Origin: Streptomyces regalis
Lineage (GTDB): Bacteria; Actinomycetota; Actinomycetes; Streptomycetales; Streptomycetaceae
Assembly (NCBI RefSeq): GCF_001509475.1
Contig: NZ_LLZG01000378.1
Coordinates: 1 to 48,819, forward strand
DNA: 48,819 nt
Reading direction: 5' to 3'
Shown here piece by piece: positions 44,677-48,819 of this stretch (its first letter is position 1; each line of letters opens with the position of its first letter). The position numbers and the translations under genes were made by a program. The notes beneath the pieces were generated by a model that did not search any database, was not told the DNA's origin, and was given only the letters and a program-made list of their open reading frames with translations.

Positions 44677-47600
44677 CTATCCCCGGGCGTACGGGGCGAC
44701 GGTGATCCGGTCGATCAGCGGCGCGTGGCGGGAGCGGAGCAGTACCCCGGGGAAGGTGTCCGAGGCGTAGGTGGTGCCGTCGAAGTTCGGCAGTTCCTCG
44801 GAGCGGAAAGTGATCGTGTTCTGCCCCTTCTCGAGGTGGACGGGGACGGTGAGCTCCCAGAAGTTGTTCTGGTGGAAGCTGTGCGGGAAGCCGACGCGCC
44901 GCGCCGTCCCGCCGTTGACGCTGATGTCGGCGTGGCGGGCGAGCGGGTCCGGGTTGTAGTGCGTGGCCTCGGACTGCTCGGGGTTGGAATAGCGGACGCG
45001 CAGTGCGTACAGGCCGCTGCGGTCGGCGGTGACCTTGAAGGTCGCGGTGTTGCCGTTACCGGGGTCCCCGCCGATGCCGGTGATCGCCGTGCCGTCGGTG
45101 GCCAGCGAGAGCGGGGCGAGCCTGGCCGAGCCCGCGAGCTTGGCGTCGCCGGCCTCGTAGGTGCGTGTCGGCAGCTTGCCCTCGGTCGGCGTGACCGTCA
45201 GCCGGTCGACGAGGGTCGTGGAGGAACCGCCGGTCAGGGTCACCTTGTTGACGCCCCCGGAGAGGGAGACCGCCACGCTGCTCCTGCCCTTGGCCAGACG
45301 CAGGACGTCATGCCCGTTGACGGAGAGCCGGGACCCCGTGCCGCCCAGGGTGTCGACGCTGAGGGTGGCCTCGCGGTCGGCGGGGGAGTAGACCCAGAAG
45401 GTGGCGGTCTGGCCCTTGGCGAGCCGGGCCGCGCCCGAGCCGGTGGCTGCCTGCTGCGGCAGGTCGTAGACCGGCCGTGCACCGCCGCCCAGCCAGGCCA
45501 GTTCGCCCTCGTGCACTTGGCTGGCGGCCGAAGCCGCGGGGAGGGAGAGCGCGAGGCGGTCGACGATGGCGTCACCCTTCGTGACGCGCTTGCCGTCGAG
45601 GCTCTTCGCGGCCAGCGTCAGGGTGTGCTTGCCCTTGGTGAGCTGGACCCTCGTGTCGGTGTGGTCCCACACCACCCACTTGTAGCCGAGCGGCAGGTAC
45701 AGCTCCTGCTCGCTGTCCGCCTTGCCGTCCACGCGCAGGAAGACGTTGGTGGGGCCCTGTTCCTTCACCTTGTCGAAGGTGTTGAGGGAGTTGGCGAAGA
45801 CGCTCAGGTCGTAGGTGCCGTCCTCGGGCACGTCCACCGTGAAGTCGAGCGTGACGTCCGAGCCGGTGCGCAGGCCGCCCACGTCGTAGCCGCCGGAGGT
45901 GTAGAACTTCGACACGTCACGCGGCGAACCCTCCGGGCCGTTCTTCGAGTAGCCGGACCCGGTGTGGGCGGCGTCCTCGGCCTCGTACGATGCCTGCCAG
46001 CGCGCCGGCGGGGACTGTGTGCCCTTCGCCTTTCCGGCCGGGCTGAGGACTATCTCGTACGCCGAGGACTCCTTCAGCGTGGGCAGTGCGCCGTCGCCGA
46101 AGTCGACGACGACCGTGCCGTCGTCACCGACCTTCAGGTTCTGCTCGGCGAGCAGCTTCGGGCCGGAGCTGTCGCCCAGCTGCCCGCTCCACTCGATCTC
46201 CTTCACCCAGGCGTGGACCCGGTCCCCGAAGAGCTTCTTCGGGACGCCCGCGAAGGTGATGTGGCCCTTTCCGGTGGAACCGCCGACGAGCAGCCGGGCC
46301 TGCCGCTTCTTCTCGTCCAGCGTGGCCACACCCTGCATGGTGTAGTTCTCGCCCGGGAACGGCGGGCTCACCTTCACCGTGTGACCGCTCATCGAGGCGT
46401 ACGAGTTCAGCAGCCACCACTGGCCGTTGCCCCGGTTGGACTGCACCGCGGAGTCGGAGAGGTTGCCGTCGATGTTCCAGTACGCGATGTCGGCGTCGAC
46501 CTTGGACTCCTCGATCGCGGACACCCACTGGATCATCTGGCCGGGGACGGAGGTGTGGTAGTTGAAGGCGTACTCGTTGATGTTGATGGGGAGTTGGGTG
46601 CCGGCGCGGTCGGTGCCCTTGAACAGCTCCTTCTCCCACGCACGGTACTTGGCGACGCTCTCGCGCACCGCTTCCGGGTGGCTCAGCTCGTGCCAGGTGA
46701 TGACGTCCGGGAGGGTGCCGGCGGCCAGGGTGTGGGTGAGGAAGCCCTTCACCTGGTCGTAGAGGACACTGGTGTTGGGGCCGGCGATGCGGGCGTCCGG
46801 CATCTTGGACTTGATGAGCTTGTAGGCGTCGTCCCAGGCGGCGAAGAAGTCGTCCGGATCGTTGAGCCAGCTGACCTTGTTGTAGCTCCACTCGCCGGTG
46901 CCGAACATGTTGCCCTCGGGCTCGTTGAACGGCACGAAGACGACGTTGTCCTGGTACTGCCCGGACAGTCGCAGGACCTGATCGACCTGGGCGGCGATCT
47001 TCTCCTTGTAGAGCTTGAGCTTCTCCTCGGGCGTGTCGCCCGGCCACTGGTACGGGAAGCCGCGGTGGATGTCGGTCATGTAGATGTACACGTCACCGTC
47101 GGTGGAGTCGGCCAGCGGCTTCACCACCTCCAGCGCGTCGGCACCGGGGTGCTGCGGACCGTCCTGCGCCTTGGTGGAGACGGTGCGCAGGCCCATGCCC
47201 TCCATGAGGTTGTTGGTGGGGACGTCCGGTCCGTACACGCCGTAGAGGGTGCCGGAGGCGCCACCGTGGAACGCGCCGGTGTCGGAGCCGAGGTCGACCG
47301 TGAGCTGCCCCTCGCGGACCACGGTGACGGTCGCCTTCACGGCGCGCCCGGCCGCCGTTCCCGACACCGTGAATGTTCCGGGCCGGGCGTACTTCTCGGG
47401 TGGTACGGCGTCCCAGGTGAGGGGCGTGTCGCGGTCGTAGCCGTCGGAGAAGGAGCAGCGGACGGCGCCCGGGAGAGAGGGGGCGGTCCCGTCGGTGGTA
47501 CGGACGTCGAAGGACGTCTTCGAGAGCTCCTGGACGGTCGGCACATCCCCGACCGTAGCGGCCACCTGTTCGGCGCTGAGCGCCGCGTGCCACATGGTGA

Positions 47601-48324
47601 AGTCGTCGATCGCGCCCTTGAGCAGGGGGTCCGGCCAGAGGGACTTGCCGATGTAACCGGCGGCCGTGGCCGAACCGTCCAGCAGGTCCTTGGCCTTGAT
47701 ACCGGTCGCGGCGGAGGAGACCGCCACACCGTCGAGGTAGGTGGTGAGCCGGCCGGCGGTGGTGTCGAGGGTGACGGTCACCGTCCGCCACGCGTCCGCG
47801 GGGAGCATCGCGTAGCCGCGGACCTGTGCCTCCGCTCCGCCTCCGCCGGTGGTCACGGAGGTCTGGAGCAGCCCGCTGTTGTTGTACGGGGTGGTGAAGA
47901 GGTACTTCGTGGTGTCGGTGCCCAGGTCGAAGATCCGCTGCCAGGGGGACTTGTCACCGCTCCACTTCACGCGGGCGGAGACGGTCAGGTCCGTCGTGTC
48001 CGCGAGCACTTGGCGGGGCAGGCGCACGTACGCGCCGCCGGAGGTGGGGTCCCCGCCGGGCAGGGCCAGCGCCCTGCCGCCGTCCGCGCCCGCGACGGAC
48101 TGGGCGGTGGAGCCGTTGACCAGGGTCGCGTCCAGGCCGTTGCCGGAACTGTCGGTGATTCTGCCGGAGGCGAGGTCGTCCTGGTCGAAGGTGTAGCGGG
48201 CGGCGGGCCCGGGTGCCTCGGCCGCCTGGGCGGGGCCGGCGGGCGCGGCCAGCAGGCCCGCGCCGAGGGTCAGGGCCACGGCGGCCGAGGCTCGGCGCCG
48301 GGGCGATCTGTCAGCGGATGGCAT
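44677..48324 (-). CDS. Large secreted clan GH-A glycoside hydrolase with LamG, Ig-like and CBM domains
   Basis: 1215 residues from ATG 48324 (GAGGA eight bases upstream). A Sec signal peptide (RRRASAAVALTLGAGLLAAP) is followed by a LamG/concanavalin-like domain (~40-250; ARYTFDQDDLASGRITDSSG NGLDATL), a bacterial Ig-like domain (~270-340) and a catalytic barrel of about 350-750. The barrel has likely acid/base Glu468 in VPFNEPEGNMFG and likely nucleophile Glu584 in ININEYAFNYH. Behind it are two or three carbohydrate-binding beta-sandwiches of CBM6/CBM35 type (YEAEDAAHTGSGYSKNG; YEAGDAKLAGSARL; VHLEKGQNTITFRS). It probably degrades an extracellular polysaccharide, but I cannot assign the exact GH family or substrate. 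The divergent LacI gene and three operators point to sugar-inducible control. Confidence 0.87.
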   Translation of the reverse strand: MPSADRSPRRRASAAVALTLGAGLLAAPAGPAQAAEAPGPAARYTFDQDDLASGRITDSSGNGLDATLVNGSTAQSVAGADGGRALALPGGDPTSGGAYVRLPRQVLADTTDLTVSARVKWSGDKSPWQRIFDLGTDTTKYLFTTPYNNSGLLQTSVTTGGGGAEAQVRGYAMLPADAWRTVTVTLDTTAGRLTTYLDGVAVSSAATGIKAKDLLDGSATAAGYIGKSLWPDPLLKGAIDDFTMWHAALSAEQVAATVGDVPTVQELSKTSFDVRTTDGTAPSLPGAVRCSFSDGYDRDTPLTWDAVPPEKYARPGTFTVSGTAAGRAVKATVTVVREGQLTVDLGSDTGAFHGGASGTLYGVYGPDVPTNNLMEGMGLRTVSTKAQDGPQHPGADALEVVKPLADSTDGDVYIYMTDIHRGFPYQWPGDTPEEKLKLYKEKIAAQVDQVLRLSGQYQDNVVFVPFNEPEGNMFGTGEWSYNKVSWLNDPDDFFAAWDDAYKLIKSKMPDARIAGPNTSVLYDQVKGFLTHTLAAGTLPDVITWHELSHPEAVRESVAKYRAWEKELFKGTDRAGTQLPININEYAFNYHTSVPGQMIQWVSAIEESKVDADIAYWNIDGNLSDSAVQSNRGNGQWWLLNSYASMSGHTVKVSPPFPGENYTMQGVATLDEKKRQARLLVGGSTGKGHITFAGVPKKLFGDRVHAWVKEIEWSGQLGDSSGPKLLAEQNLKVGDDGTVVVDFGDGALPTLKESSAYEIVLSPAGKAKGTQSPPARWQASYEAEDAAHTGSGYSKNGPEGSPRDVSKFYTSGGYDVGGLRTGSDVTLDFTVDVPEDGTYDLSVFANSLNTFDKVKEQGPTNVFLRVDGKADSEQELYLPLGYKWVVWDHTDTRVQLTKGKHTLTLAAKSLDGKRVTKGDAIVDRLALSLPAASAASQVHEGELAWLGGGARPVYDLPQQAATGSGAARLAKGQTATFWVYSPADREATLSVDTLGGTGSRLSVNGHDVLRLAKGRSSVAVSLSGGVNKVTLTGGSSTTLVDRLTVTPTEGKLPTRTYEAGDAKLAGSARLAPLSLATDGTAITGIGGDPGNGNTATFKVTADRSGLYALRVRYSNPEQSEATHYNPDPLARHADISVNGGTARRVGFPHSFHQNNFWELTVPVHLEKGQNTITFRSEELPNFDGTTYASDTFPGVLLRSRHAPLIDRITVAPYARG

Positions 48325-48419
48325 GGATGGCGTCCTCAATCGTCGAGTTGCGGGTTCCGGGTCCGGTGGGCACCTCGGTGAGTGCGGGTCGAGGTGGCCC
48401 ACCTCGGGCTGTGTGCTCG

Positions 48420-48433
48420 TCGAACCGATTCGA
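48420..48433. promoter_or_regulatory. LacI-type operator in the hydrolase leader
   Basis: TCGAACCGATTCGA is a near-perfect palindrome 96 bp upstream of the hydrolase ATG. It is within the predicted transcript, so a bound repressor could act as a roadblock. Confidence 0.65.
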
Positions 48434-48543
48434 CTTTGGCGGGTGGAAGGGGCAGGGCTGGGTCGGGTTGACAGGCAGGCGAGTCCGCGGTTCGAGGGCG
48501 CGGAGTGCCTCTCCCGCCGTCCCAACGGGAGAGGGCCGCGCGT

Positions 48544-48555
48544 CGAACCGGTTCG
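48544..48555. promoter_or_regulatory. LacI-type operator at the hydrolase promoter
   Basis: CGAACCGGTTCG, a perfect 12-bp palindrome, begins three bases downstream of the -10 box of the leftward hydrolase promoter and covers the expected transcription start. Confidence 0.75.
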
Positions 48556-48558
48556 GGG

Positions 48559-48587
48559 AAGCTAACATTGAGGCTTCCGGCCAGCAA
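48559..48587 (-). promoter_or_regulatory. Promoter of the secreted glycoside hydrolase
   Basis: Minus strand: -35 TTGCTG (48582-48587), 17-bp spacer, -10 TAGCTT (48559-48564). The operator at 48544-48555 follows directly. The transcript has a long leader of about 230 nt. Confidence 0.65.
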
Positions 48588-48646
48588 TCCCTTCGACAGC
48601 GCGATCTTGGCGACGTCCCTGTTCGTCAGAGAACTGCCCCCGGGTG

Positions 48647-48675
48647 TTGACAGGCGTCCGGTCGGTTCCTACGTT
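48647..48675 (+). promoter_or_regulatory. Promoter of the right-end LacI gene
   Basis: A consensus -35 TTGACA (48647-48652), a 17-bp spacer and -10 TACGTT (48670-48675). The operator at 48686-48697 lies on the expected start point, which predicts tight autorepression. Confidence 0.78.
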
Positions 48676-48685
48676 CGCTGTCACG

Positions 48686-48697
48686 CGAACCGGTTCG
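48686..48697. promoter_or_regulatory. LacI-type operator at the right-end LacI promoter
   Basis: CGAACCGGTTCG, identical to the palindrome at 48544-48555, placed 10 bp after the -10 box of the LacI promoter. Confidence 0.75.
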
Positions 48698-48715
48698 ACG
48701 GCCGGTCCTCGTTGT

Positions 48716-48729
48716 CGGACCGGTTCGAG
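48716..48729. promoter_or_regulatory. Weak extra operator half-match
   Basis: CGGACCGGTTCGAG retains the ACCGGTTCGA half of the operator with a degenerate left arm, just before the LacI ribosome-binding site (AAGGAG, 48731-48736). Confidence 0.4.
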
Positions 48730-48741
48730 CAAGGAGTTCCC

Positions 48742-48819
48742 GTGAACATCGGTGAGATCGCCCGGCGGGCCGGTGTCTCGCGGAGCACCGTGTCCTACGC
48801 GCTGAGCGGGAAGCGCCCG
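48742..48819 (+). CDS. LacI-family regulator, 5' part only (runs off the window)
   Basis: GTG 48742 with AAGGAG at 48731-48736. The 26 visible codons (VNIGEIARRAGVSRSTVSYA then LSGKRP) are a canonical LacI helix-turn-helix. The gene continues beyond the window edge. It is divergent from the secreted hydrolase, and three or four CGAACCGGTTCG-like operators lie between the two genes. It most likely represses both, with a sugar product of the hydrolase as inducer (inference). Confidence 0.9.
   Translation, partial: MNIGEIARRAGVSRSTVSYALSGKRP

Noticed and set aside
44335..48381. Plus-strand open frame of more than 1300 codons opposite the secreted hydrolase
   Set aside because: It is a GC-frame shadow. 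Its translation is Gly/Val/Arg-rich low-complexity sequence without motifs, while the minus strand encodes a clear signal peptide, LamG, a catalytic barrel and CBM domains.

Overview
The window is very GC-rich actinobacterial DNA. Codon usage, Shine-Dalgarno sequences, frequent GTG starts and gene content (SpoIIE/HATPase phosphatases, a streptogrisin-type protease, an EshA-like shell protein, a P450-ferredoxin pair, a STAND-WD40 protein) all point to Streptomyces or a close relative. Many decayed genes lie among intact ones, as is usual in a variable chromosome arm. No rRNA, tRNA, CRISPR array or intact insertion sequence was recognised.

Left part (1-7.6 kb): a hemicellulose locus. A GH43 remnant is followed by a LacI repressor diverging from a GH3 glycosidase, a CE7 acetyl-xylan esterase and the first codons of a GH1 beta-glucosidase. 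The GH1 gene breaks off into a dead IS630-family transposase. Two identical LacI-type operators lie exactly 120 bp apart in the divergent promoter region. A GNAT acetyltransferase follows.

7.7-22.7 kb: signalling genes and debris. A helix-turn-helix/STAND/WD40 protein is interrupted by one in-frame amber codon. A LuxR regulator, fused remnants of an ABC permease and an MFS pump, and a TetR gene come next. A second TetR gene carries operators that are matched in front of an NAD(P)-binding oxidoreductase gene. Two SpoIIE-type phosphatase genes are divergent. Remnants of an aldo/keto reductase, an inositol-dehydrogenase-like protein, an unknown secreted-type protein and a formylglycine-generating-enzyme-like protein fill the rest.

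22.8-33.5 kb: katG, a broken OmpR-type response regulator, a VOC fragment, an SDR dehydrogenase, an MFS/SnoaL head-to-head breakpoint, a NarL-type two-component system, an orphan Tat-exported solute-binding protein with a perfect 20-bp palindrome upstream, and a GH78 rhamnosidase remnant that has lost its catalytic barrel.

33.7-41.5 kb: a streptogrisin-like protease, a propionyl-CoA synthetase (prpE), a VOC protein, DUF2267 and Hsp20 genes with a divergent Hsp18-type regulator, and a P450 with a ferredoxin that has lost one cluster cysteine. A scrambled regulator/solute-binding pseudogene diverges from the P450.

41.6-48.8 kb: the most notable system is a two-gene operon for a family 2B encapsulin shell (HK97 fold with a cyclic-nucleotide-binding-like insertion) and a SufS-type cysteine desulfurase, its probable cargo. 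The genes overlap by 14 bases. To the right are a large secreted multi-domain glycoside hydrolase and the start of a divergent LacI gene. Each of those two promoters carries a LacI-type operator just downstream of its -10 box.
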